From positions 1 through 34,738 of the forward strand of contig DASRZP010000064.1 in NCBI GenBank assembly GCA_035686305.1: a DNA stretch of 34,738 nt, written 5' to 3'. The notes under the pieces are model-generated. The model saw only the letters and a program-made list of their open reading frames with translations, made no database searches and had not been told where the DNA came from. The translations under genes and the position numbers were made by a program. Below, piece after piece: positions 16,218 through 24,410 of this stretch (position 1 is its first letter; the number at the start of each line of letters is the position of its first letter). This stretch comes from Thermodesulfovibrionales bacterium. GTDB taxonomy: Bacteria; Nitrospirota; Thermodesulfovibrionia; Thermodesulfovibrionales; UBA9159.

Positions 16218-16381
16218 GTCTCTTGTATTGATGATAAAACGCATTTCACCAGGACACCTCTCCGTAGTGGGGCAAAAAAATTATGACAAAGCGAAGGGTT
16301 ATAGAAGACGGTACCTGACGGCACGCGGTGGCCTTCCCTTTTACGGAAACCTCGGCAATTGATCATGTCACAGAGGTGAGC

Positions 16382-16399
16382 TGTCACGGAATCGTGACA
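16382..16399. promoter_or_regulatory. Operator-like dyad TGTCACG-N4-CGTGACA
   Basis: Perfect 7-bp inverted repeat centred ~51 bases before the expected start from the 16430 TATAAT box. A further half site TGTCAC lies at 16366-16371, 16 bases upstream. It resembles binding sites of CRP/FNR- or CooA-like dimers, but the regulator is unknown. Confidence 0.45.
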
Positions 16400-16404
16400 C
16401 AACA

Positions 16405-16435
16405 TGGACCAAATTGTTGAGATTTCAGCTATAAT
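16405..16435 (+). promoter_or_regulatory. Sigma-70-type promoter of the sensory operon
   Basis: Perfect TATAAT at 16430-16435; the best -35 is TGGACC (16405-16410; 4 of 6) at a long 19-base spacing, consistent with a promoter needing an activator at the upstream dyad. The first gene starts at 16483. Confidence 0.45.
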
Positions 16436-16482
16436 GAATAAGGTCCCATACGATAGATGATCATGATACCAGGGGGTGGAGA

Positions 16483-16665
16483 ATGAGGAATCCGGAGATA
16501 TGGATATTCATTTTTATTCTTGGCCTCTTGGGGCTTAACTGGCCCTTCCTTGAAATATTCAATGTCACCGTAGTCTCCTATCTCTTCATTTTCTGGTTTC
16601 TTTTCATTCTCCTCGTGGCTTTTGCAGTTCGCAAGACGAGAGGCGCCAATAACCATGATGTGTAG
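16483..16665 (+). CDS. 60-residue membrane protein, small partner of the symporter-kinase
   Basis: Two predicted membrane helices: IWIFIFILGLLGLNWPF and VVSYLFIFWFLFILLVAFAV, with a basic C-terminal tail RKTRGANNHDV. Strong ribosome site (GGGGGTGGAG) ahead of ATG 16483. It ends 2 bases before the symporter-histidine kinase. Small two-helix proteins often precede sodium:solute symporters (DUF485 before ActP, as happens again at 27071; DUF997 before PanF). By that analogy it may assist folding or transport of the next protein. No family name can be given from the sequence. Confidence 0.75.
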   Translation: MRNPEIWIFIFILGLLGLNWPFLEIFNVTVVSYLFIFWFLFILLVAFAVRKTRGANNHDV

Positions 16666-16667
16666 GA

Positions 16668-19625
16668 ATGTTCGAGGCCTATAATCTTTTCAGTATTGTC
16701 CTGTGCTATCTCTTTCTTCTCTTTGCCTTAGCCTACTATGCGGAGAGAAAGGAAAAGTCGGGAAGGAGCATCGCCAATAACCCTTACATCTATTCCCTAT
16801 CACTAGCGGTCTACTGCACGTCATGGACCTTTTACGGGAGCGTAGGGAAAGCGGCCACGTCAGGACTCTCCTTCCTCACCATCTATCTGGGGCCGACGCT
16901 CATGGCGACCCTCTGGATTGTCATGCTCAGGAAGGTCGTGAGGATTGCCAAGGCAAACAGGATCACGACCCTGTCTGACTTCATCGGATCACGATACGGT
17001 AAATCGCTCTTCCTTTCTTCCCTGGTGACGATTGTTGCCGTAGTCGGTATCACGCCATACCTGGGACTTCAGATCAAGGCGATCATCAGCACCTTTGACA
17101 TCATATCCGGTGAATCATCGGGAAGCGCTGCCATTGGACTCTTTATCACCTTGACCCTTGGAATCTTCGCAATCATCTTCGGCGCTCGCCGCCTTGATTC
17201 GTCAGAGCGTCACGGTGGCCTCGTCTTCGCCATCGCCTTCGAGTCCATCGTGAAGTTGGCTGCCTTTCTCCTCGTCGGTACCTATGTAACCTACGGGCTC
17301 TTTAATGGCTTCGGCGATATCTTTGCCAAGATTAAGGATTCTGAGCACTCTGTGCTCCTCTTTCTCGGGACAGGGACGGGGACGGATTATCCTGAATGGC
17401 TGTCGCTTCTTTTCCTCTCGATGATGGCCATCATGTTCCTGCCCCGCCAGTTCCAGATGGCTGTTGTCGAGAACTATGACGAAAACCATGTGACAAAGGC
17501 TGCATGGCTCTTTCCTCTCTATCTCTTTCTCATGAACATCTTCGTGCTGCCTATCGCCTTTGGCGGGCTTCTCCTCGGGGGTTCGGGGAAGAATGCCGAT
17601 TACTTTGTGCTCACCCTGCCCTGGGAGCACGGCAACAGGTACCTGTCGCTTTTGGCGTTTATCGGCGGCTTTTCAGCGGCTACGGGCATGGTAATCGTCG
17701 AAAGCCTGGCTCTGAGCACCATGGTAATGAACAGTATCATCATGCCGGCGCTGATCAACTTCCATGATGCCCCGAAATTCTCCTCCGTCGTCCTTAACAT
17801 TAAGAGACTCGTAATCCTCTCTGTCGTCTATATGGGCTATGTCTTTGCGACTTCAATCGGAGAATTCTACAGCCTTGTCGAGATCGGACTCAAGTCATTT
17901 GCTGCGGTGAGTCTCTTTGCGCCGGCCTTCTTTCTCGGACTCTACTGGAAGAGGGGGACGAGGGCCGGGGCCACAGCAGGACTCCTTGCAGGCTTTGCTG
18001 TCTGGTTCTACACCCTCATCGTTCCCGCCCTCATAAAGGCGGGGATCGTGAAGAATGTCGGTGTTATCGAGCTCATGACGGGTTCTGAAATGCTCAATCC
18101 GCATAATCTCTTCGGAATCGTTGACCTTGGCAAATGGGGAAACTCGCTCTTCTGGAGCATGCTCATAAACCTCATCTTCTACGTCGGCGTCTCGATCTTC
18201 ACCAGACAGTCAAAGGAGGAGGAGATCCAGTCCCTCATCTTCGTAGATTCCTATGAAAGGGTGAAGGAACTCGCCCACGGAAGTTCTTATACGGCCCATG
18301 ATATCGAAAATATCCTTGCCCAGTATATCGGCAGGGCCGAGGCAGGAGACGTCACCGCGCACTATCTGTCGAAAAAAGGGAAGAGCCATGAGGAACTTAC
18401 GCCAAGGGAACTTTTTGAGTTGCGCGACGAGGCGGAAAAGATCCTCTCAGGCGCGATCGGCTCTTCCATGGCCGCGATTATCTTCGAGGATAAGCTCGTG
18501 CTGACGGAGAGGGAGAGAGGGGAACTTTCTGAATCGATCAAGCATATCACCGAACATCTGAGACTCTCCCGTCAGGAACTGGCGGAAGCGAACCGGGAAC
18601 TCTCGTATCTCAAGGAATTCAGTGAGAATATTATTGAAAGCGCCCCCGTCGGCATCGTGACCGTTGATGCTCTTTTCAATGTCAAATACTGGAACAGGGA
18701 GATGGAGTCCATAAGCGGCATCGGGAGATCAGTTGCCTTTAACAGGTCTCTGCTCCATCTGCTGCCATGGTTGACAAGGGAGGTACTCATACGGACAGAG
18801 GAAAAGGAGATGACCGTCGAGACTCCTTCCCTCCAGTCCTTCAAGATCAATGTGAGCCCGTTCAAAGACCCTTCGGGCGGGCATGTTGTCATCTTCGAAG
18901 AGATCACGGAGAAGAAGAAGATGGAGGAGCAACTCTTGCAGACGTCAAAGCTCGCCAGTATCGGTAAATTGACAGCCGGGATATCCCATGAGATCGGCAA
19001 CCCCCTTGCATCGATATCCTCCCTCGTCCAGGAACTCAGGTCATTGAGCATCGAATCACGGGACGATGTCGAATTTGTAGACGGCTCGCTGAAGACGATC
19101 AACAGCCATATCGATCGGATCGTGAAGATCGTCCGGAGCCTGGGCGATTTCGCGAGGATATCCTCCCCGGAAAAGACGCCTTCCAATATTTCTGAGATCC
19201 TTGACAGAACGATAAACCTTGTCAGGTATGACAAGAGGTTTAAGAATATTCAGCTCATCACTGATATAGACGGGATTCCGTCCCTGAGGGTCAATCCCGA
19301 TAAGATCCAGCAGGTCTTTTTGAACCTCATTATCAACGCCCTCGATGTCATGCCCGACGGCGGCAGACTGAGCATCTCGATGAAAAAGACCGATTCATCC
19401 GTTCAGGTAGTTTTCAGCGATTCGGGCCCGGGGATCGAGGAAGGCCTTGTTGGCAGGATCTTTGATCCCTTCTTTTCGACGAAGGCCCCGGGGCAGGGCA
19501 CGGGCTTAGGTTTGAGCATCTGCTATGGTATAATCAGGGAACATAACGGGACGATAACGGCTAAAAGCAAAAAAGGAGAGGGGACTACATTCGTCATAAC
19601 CCTGCCCGCCGACAAGAATGAATGA
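16668..19625 (+). CDS. Sodium:solute symporter-STAC-PAS-histidine kinase (CrbS/CbrA-like)
   Basis: 985 residues. Residues 1 to ~505 form a 13-helix SLC5/SSS transporter (SNNPYIYSLSLAVYCTSWTFYGSVGKAA, GFSAATGMVIVESLALSTMV). A STAC-like linker follows (~515-620; EAEKILSGAIGSSMAAIIF is the typical end), then a coiled coil (~620-655), a PAS domain (~655-755; ENIIESAPVGIVTVDALFNV), HisKA with phospho-His774 (GKLTAGISHEIGNPLASI) and HATPase_c with N-box NLIINALDVMPDGG, DSGPGIEEG and GTGLGLSICYGI. In CrbS of Vibrio and Pseudomonas this architecture controls acetyl-CoA synthetase and acetate use; CbrA controls carbon/nitrogen balance. The acs-actP genes downstream favour the acetate role. Its last 8 bases overlap the first response-regulator gene. 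Start GGAATG 16668. Confidence 0.9.
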   Translation: MFEAYNLFSIVLCYLFLLFALAYYAERKEKSGRSIANNPYIYSLSLAVYCTSWTFYGSVGKAATSGLSFLTIYLGPTLMATLWIVMLRKVVRIAKANRITTLSDFIGSRYGKSLFLSSLVTIVAVVGITPYLGLQIKAIISTFDIISGESSGSAAIGLFITLTLGIFAIIFGARRLDSSERHGGLVFAIAFESIVKLAAFLLVGTYVTYGLFNGFGDIFAKIKDSEHSVLLFLGTGTGTDYPEWLSLLFLSMMAIMFLPRQFQMAVVENYDENHVTKAAWLFPLYLFLMNIFVLPIAFGGLLLGGSGKNADYFVLTLPWEHGNRYLSLLAFIGGFSAATGMVIVESLALSTMVMNSIIMPALINFHDAPKFSSVVLNIKRLVILSVVYMGYVFATSIGEFYSLVEIGLKSFAAVSLFAPAFFLGLYWKRGTRAGATAGLLAGFAVWFYTLIVPALIKAGIVKNVGVIELMTGSEMLNPHNLFGIVDLGKWGNSLFWSMLINLIFYVGVSIFTRQSKEEEIQSLIFVDSYERVKELAHGSSYTAHDIENILAQYIGRAEAGDVTAHYLSKKGKSHEELTPRELFELRDEAEKILSGAIGSSMAAIIFEDKLVLTERERGELSESIKHITEHLRLSRQELAEANRELSYLKEFSENIIESAPVGIVTVDALFNVKYWNREMESISGIGRSVAFNRSLLHLLPWLTREVLIRTEEKEMTVETPSLQSFKINVSPFKDPSGGHVVIFEEITEKKKMEEQLLQTSKLASIGKLTAGISHEIGNPLASISSLVQELRSLSIESRDDVEFVDGSLKTINSHIDRIVKIVRSLGDFARISSPEKTPSNISEILDRTINLVRYDKRFKNIQLITDIDGIPSLRVNPDKIQQVFLNLIINALDVMPDGGRLSISMKKTDSSVQVVFSDSGPGIEEGLVGRIFDPFFSTKAPGQGTGLGLSICYGIIREHNGTITAKSKKGEGTTFVITLPADKNE

Positions 19626-20793
19626 AAGGCTGCTGATCGTCGAAGACGAGGAGACTCTCTGTGAGTCGCTGAAAAGGGTACTCTCACGAGAAGGCTATAT
19701 TGTCGATATCTCTTACAGCGCCGAGTCAGCCCTCGATCTTTTTGAACAGAGGTTTTACGACCTGATCATAACTGATATCATCCTGCCCGGGAATACGGGG
19801 ATAGAGCTGCTGAAGTCGGTCAAGGAGAAAGTCCCTGAACAGATCGTGATCATAACCACGGCCTATGCATCGCTGGAGACGGCTGTTGAAGCCCTTCGGG
19901 CAGGCGCCTATGATTATGTGGTGAAGCCCGTCATGCACGAAGAGATTAAGCAGATTGTGAAGAATGCTCTCACTCAGGCTGCACTCCAGGAAGAAAACCT
20001 CAGGCTTCGCAGGCATATCGAGAGGCACTATGACCTCAGTATGATTATCGGTGAGAGTGCTGTCATGAGGACCGTCATCGGCGAAGTGAGGAATATCTCG
20101 GGTAGTGGGAAGAACGTTCTCCTGAACGGAGAGATAGGAACAGGCAGGGAGCTTATCGCCAGGGCCATACATCTGAACAGCGGAAGGGACGGTAAGCCCT
20201 TCATCCCGGTAAATCTCTTTACGATTCCCGAAGAGCTTCTTGAGGCAAGGCTCTTTGGTTATGTAAAAGGGGCCTTCAAGGATGCCCTGACTTCCAGGAA
20301 GGGGCTTTTTGAGGAAGCCGATGGCGGGACGCTCTATCTTCGTGACATCGGCTTCCTGAGCGGCTCTCTCCAGGCAAAACTGTTCAGGGCCCTTGAAGAC
20401 CATGAGACCGTTCCCGTTGGCGGCAAACAGGGCATTAAGGTTGACATGCGGATCGTTTCTGCCACAAGCCATGATATCGCCTCTGCGGTGGCGAAAGAGG
20501 AATTCAGGAAGGACCTCTATGGCCTGTTGAACGGTATCTCATTAAGGCTTCCTCCTCTGCGGGAACGAAAAGAAGATATAGAGCCCCTGGCAAGACACTT
20601 TATCAGAAAGTATTCCCAGGATTTGTGCAAGCCCGTCAAGGAACTCGAAGGGGAGGCCCTGGATCTCTTCCTTCGGTACGATTGGCCGGGCAACGTGAGG
20701 GAACTCCAGAATATTATTGAAAGGGCGGTCCTCATATCGGATACTGACATAATAAGGGTGAATCATCTCCCCCAATTCTTCCCGCCGGCGTGA
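19618..20793 (+). CDS. Degenerate NtrC-type response regulator lacking GAFTGA and DNA-binding domain
   Basis: 391 residues: receiver domain intact (LLIVEDEE; phospho-Asp53; Lys103), then a sigma-54 AAA+ domain with damaged motifs. Walker A is GEIGTGRE (171-178; the lysine is Arg), the sigma-54 contact loop GAFTGA is GAFKDA (218-223), Walker B LDEI is LRDI (241-244), sensor I ATN is ATS, and one arginine of RxDLYYRLN is lost (RKDLYGLLN). The C-terminal Fis-type helix-turn-helix is missing; the protein ends just after the AAA+ lid (WPGNVRELQNIIERAVL). It should not open sigma-54 promoters itself. Possible roles: phosphate sink, inhibitor, or mixed oligomer with the intact paralogue at 22801. 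The start overlaps the kinase stop, so it is the kinase's coupled partner. Confidence 0.88.
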   Translation: MNERLLIVEDEETLCESLKRVLSREGYIVDISYSAESALDLFEQRFYDLIITDIILPGNTGIELLKSVKEKVPEQIVIITTAYASLETAVEALRAGAYDYVVKPVMHEEIKQIVKNALTQAALQEENLRLRRHIERHYDLSMIIGESAVMRTVIGEVRNISGSGKNVLLNGEIGTGRELIARAIHLNSGRDGKPFIPVNLFTIPEELLEARLFGYVKGAFKDALTSRKGLFEEADGGTLYLRDIGFLSGSLQAKLFRALEDHETVPVGGKQGIKVDMRIVSATSHDIASAVAKEEFRKDLYGLLNGISLRLPPLRERKEDIEPLARHFIRKYSQDLCKPVKELEGEALDLFLRYDWPGNVRELQNIIERAVLISDTDIIRVNHLPQFFPPA

Positions 20794-20885
20794 GTCTTGG
20801 AGACGAAACAGTCACGAGAGGTCAACGCACATATTGACCCGGACATCCCATCAACCTTAACCGTACGAGATGTCGCCATAACGAG

Positions 20886-22781
20886 ATGATCCTTGAAGAT
20901 GTCATAAGTTTTCTCAAGAAAATCCCCCCCTTCCAGTCTCTCGATGAAAAGACCTTGAAGACCGTTGCCGGCAGTCTGTCCATGGAGTTCTATCCGAAAG
21001 AGACGGTCATTCTGGCGCAGGGAGGCCCGCCAAGCGATTCCCTGCGGATCATAAAAAAAGGCGGGGTGAAGATTGTCATGAGGTCGGAGAATGGAGAGGA
21101 CGTCGTGATGGACTACCGGGGGGAGGGCGATAACTTCGGGTTCCTCTCGATGATCGGTAAAGAACGGGGCAAGACGACGGTCATTGCTATTGACGATACC
21201 ATCTGTTATACCCTGAGACAGGAAAGAGTCCTGAAGCTCATAGAATCGACTCCGGCCTTCACAGAGTATTTCATGTCATACCTTTCGAGGTATATCGACA
21301 GGGCTTACAGCGAAATGCAGACCAAGAGTCGGTCCTCTGTCGGCAGCGACCGTTTTCTGTTTACGACACCCGTGGGGAGGATAGCGACGGAAGCTGTCAT
21401 GGTCAGCGATGACATGACCATTCAGGAGGCCGCCCAGACTATGACAAAGAACAAGATCAGTTCTCTCATCGTCCGTGACAAGAAGAGCCTCCCCTCGGGT
21501 ATCGTTACAGACAGGGACCTCAGGGACAAGGTTGTTGCACGGGGACGCAACGTACGGGAACCGATAAAAAACATCATGTCCATATCCCTCATAAGGGTTG
21601 ACGCTCAGGATTCCTGCTTTGAGGCCGTATTGAAAATGCTGAAATACAATATCCATCACATGCTGGTGATAGAAGACGGGGCGTTGAAAGGCATCATGAC
21701 CAATCATGACCTCATGCTCCTCCAGGGAACGTCCCCCCTCTCCTTTGCCAGTGACATAGAAAACCAGCAGACTGTCGACGGTCTCTTGCCGGTATCCTCA
21801 AAAATAAACAATCTCATCGGTCTCCTCCTCAAGGAGGGTGTGAAGGCGAGCGGGATCACGAAGATCTTAACCGAGATCAATGACAGACTGGTAAAGAAAG
21901 TCATCGAAATTGCAGAGAAGGAATGTGGACAACCGCCGCTTCCCTATTGCTGGATCGTTTTCGGCAGCGAGGGTCGCAAGGAACAGACCTTCAAAACAGA
22001 CCAGGATAATGCTATCATCTTTGTTGACCCCGTAACGAAGGAAATGGAGGAGGCTGCTAAGGCTTATTTTCCCTGCTTTGCAGTTTTTGTCAGAGACAGC
22101 CTTCTGAAGATCGGTTTCCCCCTTTGTCCCGCCGACTATATGGCGAGCAATCCCCAGTGGTGCCAGCCGCTCAAGGTCTGGAAAAAGTACGCGGCGGACT
22201 GGATGAACGAACCGACTCAGGAGGCGGTGTTGAAATCCCTCATCTTTTTCGACGCCAGGCCCCTCTATGGTAAATTCAGCCTCCACGATGAGCTGCGAGG
22301 GTCTTTCCGGCTCCTCTCGGAGGGACAGAATGTCTTCCTCTGTCATATGGCGAACCTGATCATAAAAAATACCCCGCCCATCGGTTTTCTCAAGTCCTTC
22401 GTTGTCGAGAAGGGCGGTGAACATAAGGACGAGTTCAACCTTAAGGTGAAGGGTATTACCCCGCTCGTTGATGCCGTGAGGCTCTTTGCCCTCGAAAAGG
22501 GTGTTCGGGAAACGTCGACCCTCGGAAGAATCGAGGCTCTGAGAGAACGACACGCGATTGTAAAGGAACATGTTGAAGAGCTGAGGCATGCCTTTGAGTT
22601 CATCATGCTTCTCAGGATCCAGCATCAGTTCGAGCAGATCAGTGAAGGCGTGAAACCTGACAACTTTATCAATCCCAACAAGCTGAGCAACCTCGAGAAG
22701 AAGACGATCCGGGAGGCCTTTCATCTCGTGTCGAGCCTGCAGGAGCTGATCTTCGAGAGGTGTAAGGCCTTCATCGTGTAA
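20886..22781 (+). CDS. cNMP-binding / CBS / DUF294 nucleotidyltransferase-like signalling protein (copy 1)
   Basis: 631 residues in four parts: cyclic-nucleotide-binding domain (~10-130: FYPKETVILAQGG, GDNFGFLSM), tandem CBS domains (~165-285: MTIQEAAQTMTKNKISSLIV, SGIVTDRDLRDKVV; GIMTNHDL), DUF294 nucleotidyltransferase-like domain (~310-450) and DUF294 C-terminal helices (~480-625). The nucleotidyltransferase motif GSEGRKEQTFKTDQDNA starts at ~360 and retains the Gly-Ser and the DxD-type acidic pair. The family resembles GlnD-type uridylyltransferases and travels with acs-actP, DnaQ-like exonuclease and CrbS-type kinases; substrate unknown. The second copy at 24411-26312 is very similar throughout. 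The 92 bases ahead of it show no clear promoter; ribosome site weak. Confidence 0.87.
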   Translation: MILEDVISFLKKIPPFQSLDEKTLKTVAGSLSMEFYPKETVILAQGGPPSDSLRIIKKGGVKIVMRSENGEDVVMDYRGEGDNFGFLSMIGKERGKTTVIAIDDTICYTLRQERVLKLIESTPAFTEYFMSYLSRYIDRAYSEMQTKSRSSVGSDRFLFTTPVGRIATEAVMVSDDMTIQEAAQTMTKNKISSLIVRDKKSLPSGIVTDRDLRDKVVARGRNVREPIKNIMSISLIRVDAQDSCFEAVLKMLKYNIHHMLVIEDGALKGIMTNHDLMLLQGTSPLSFASDIENQQTVDGLLPVSSKINNLIGLLLKEGVKASGITKILTEINDRLVKKVIEIAEKECGQPPLPYCWIVFGSEGRKEQTFKTDQDNAIIFVDPVTKEMEEAAKAYFPCFAVFVRDSLLKIGFPLCPADYMASNPQWCQPLKVWKKYAADWMNEPTQEAVLKSLIFFDARPLYGKFSLHDELRGSFRLLSEGQNVFLCHMANLIIKNTPPIGFLKSFVVEKGGEHKDEFNLKVKGITPLVDAVRLFALEKGVRETSTLGRIEALRERHAIVKEHVEELRHAFEFIMLLRIQHQFEQISEGVKPDNFINPNKLSNLEKKTIREAFHLVSSLQELIFERCKAFIV

Positions 22782-22800
22782 AAAAGGAAGGCGTGGCGTA

Positions 22801-24147
22801 GTGAACGAGAGACTGCTGATCGTTGAAGACGAAGAGACCCTCTGCGAGTCTCTGAAGAGGGTACTTGAGAGAGAAGGATATGTGGTTGACGCCTTTACCA
22901 GTGCCGAATCCGTTCTCGGAAAGATTGAAGAGATGGCCTATGACCTGATCATCTCGGACATTACCCTTCCCGGGATCGACGGGATAGAGCTCTTGCGCAG
23001 GATAAAAGAAAAATTGCCGGAACAGATCGTCATCATCATCACTGCCTATGCCTCGATAGAGACCGCAGTCGGTGCCCTCAGGGCCGGAGCGTATGATTAT
23101 GTCATAAAGCCGATCATGCATGAGGAGATAAAGAGAATCGTCAGAAATGCCCTGAAAGAACGGTCCCTGAGGGCAGAAAATGTATTGCTCAGGAGGCAGA
23201 TAGAGGAGAGATACGATTTCGAAAAGATCGTGGGCCAGAGCAGTGAGATCTCCGCAGTGATCGGTGAAGTCAAGAAGATTGCCGATTCAAGGAGCAGTAT
23301 ACTCCTTCTCGGCGAGACCGGTACGGGTAAGGAGCTTGTGGCGAGGGCTATTCACTATAACAGCTTCCGTCAGGACAAGCCCTTTGTCCCAATAAACTGC
23401 AGCGCGATTCCAGAGAATCTCCTTGAATCAGAACTCTTCGGGTATATAAAGGGGGCTTTTACGGGCGCAACGGGTTCGAAGAGGGGTCTCTTCGAGGAGG
23501 CAGACGGCGGGACTATCTTTCTCGATGAAATCGGAGAACTGAGCCAGCACTTACAGGCAAAGCTCCTCCGGGTAATAGATGACCATGAGATAAGACCCCT
23601 CGGCAGTACTCAGTCCCGAAAAGTCGACGTGAGGTTTATTGCGGCCACAAACAAGGACATCCTGAGGGCGGTAAATGAAGGTACCTTCAGGGAAGACCTC
23701 TACTACAGGATCAATGTCGTCACGATCACGTTGCCGCCTTTGAGGGAAAGGAGAGAGGACATTGTTATCCTCGCGAAGCACTTTGTCGAGAAATATGCGA
23801 ACGAGATTGGAAAGTCAGTAAAGTTTATCGATGATTCTGCCCTGAAAATTCTCGTGGACTACCCCTGGCCTGGAAATGTCAGGGAACTGCAGAACATCAT
23901 TGAACGCGCGGTGCTCATAACCGAAAGCAACACGATCTTTCGGGAACATCTTCCCGAAGGCATGAAGGTCCGCGATTCTTTCGTAGCTGCTGCCTTTAAT
24001 ACCGTCCTTTCAATCGAAGACTATACAAAGGAATTCATCCTGAGGTTCCAGTCAGCCTATACCGAACAGAAGCTTGCAGATATGCTCGGCATCACGAGAA
24101 AGTCTTTGTGGGAAAAGAGAAGAAAATGGGGGCTCAAGAGGAAATAG
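22801..24147 (+). CDS. Intact NtrC-family sigma-54 response regulator
   Basis: 448 residues, all three domains. Receiver with phospho-Asp53 and Lys103; AAA+ with Walker A GETGTGKE (171-178), GAFTGA (218-223), Walker B LDEI, ATNKD, FREDLYYRINVV and PPLRERREDI; a C-terminal Fis-type helix-turn-helix, YTEQKLADMLGITRKSLWEKRRKWGL. The first ~30 residues are almost identical to the degenerate paralogue at 19618, showing duplication. Predicted to activate sigma-54 RNA polymerase; candidate targets in the window are the promoters at 24367-24382 and 16202-16217. The start is GTG 22801 (matching MNERLLIVEDEE of the paralogue) with ribosome site GGAAGG about 14 bases ahead. No ATG start fits better. Confidence 0.93.
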   Translation: MNERLLIVEDEETLCESLKRVLEREGYVVDAFTSAESVLGKIEEMAYDLIISDITLPGIDGIELLRRIKEKLPEQIVIIITAYASIETAVGALRAGAYDYVIKPIMHEEIKRIVRNALKERSLRAENVLLRRQIEERYDFEKIVGQSSEISAVIGEVKKIADSRSSILLLGETGTGKELVARAIHYNSFRQDKPFVPINCSAIPENLLESELFGYIKGAFTGATGSKRGLFEEADGGTIFLDEIGELSQHLQAKLLRVIDDHEIRPLGSTQSRKVDVRFIAATNKDILRAVNEGTFREDLYYRINVVTITLPPLRERREDIVILAKHFVEKYANEIGKSVKFIDDSALKILVDYPWPGNVRELQNIIERAVLITESNTIFREHLPEGMKVRDSFVAAAFNTVLSIEDYTKEFILRFQSAYTEQKLADMLGITRKSLWEKRRKWGLKRK

Positions 24148-24366
24148 TTACTATTGTTCACGGTAAGGCCTCATTCTTGTTACAATAAGTTACATAAGGT
24201 AATATCTTAAAATTAAGGATATTTCATTTATCATTTCGTTCCATGTTACCTCTAGTAACTAATTTGTCTGAGCTCTAAAATTGAGACTTTAAGGTCAGTG
24301 ACCGGTTATTTGCAATAATCCTTGTTATACAGTAAGTTATGCTATCTTGACCTACCAAATAATCTT

Positions 24367-24382
24367 GGGCACATTACTTGCG
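24367..24382 (+). promoter_or_regulatory. Probable sigma-54 promoter of the second cNMP/CBS protein
   Basis: GGGCAC (24367-24372; TGGCAC with one change), exactly five bases, then TTGCG (24378-24382): GG-N10-GC spacing is exact. The start would be near 24393, 18 bases before ATG 24411. It follows 230 AT-rich bases with no gene, room for upstream activator sites, immediately after the NtrC-type gene. Confidence 0.6.
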
Positions 24383-24410
24383 TGTTCATAAAAGAGTTAT
24401 GAATGTCACC

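Larger units (their letters stand above)
16133..16482. other. 350-bp divergent control region between pilin and sensory operons
   Basis: No gene is supported. It contains the minus-strand sigma-54 motif (16202-16217), an 18-bp dyad (16382-16399) and a plus-strand TATAAT box (16430-16435), all described separately. I looked for a GEMM-type c-di-GMP riboswitch before the pilin gene and did not find its conserved blocks. Confidence 0.5.

Noticed and set aside
16133-16300. c-di-GMP (GEMM) riboswitch before the pilin gene
   Set aside because: The conserved GEMM blocks were not found on the minus strand in the leader region; only the sigma-54-type promoter was found.
16382-16399. Classical CRP site
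   Set aside because: CRP sites are TGTGA-N6-TCACA; this dyad has different half sites and spacing, so only a CRP-family-like operator is suggested.
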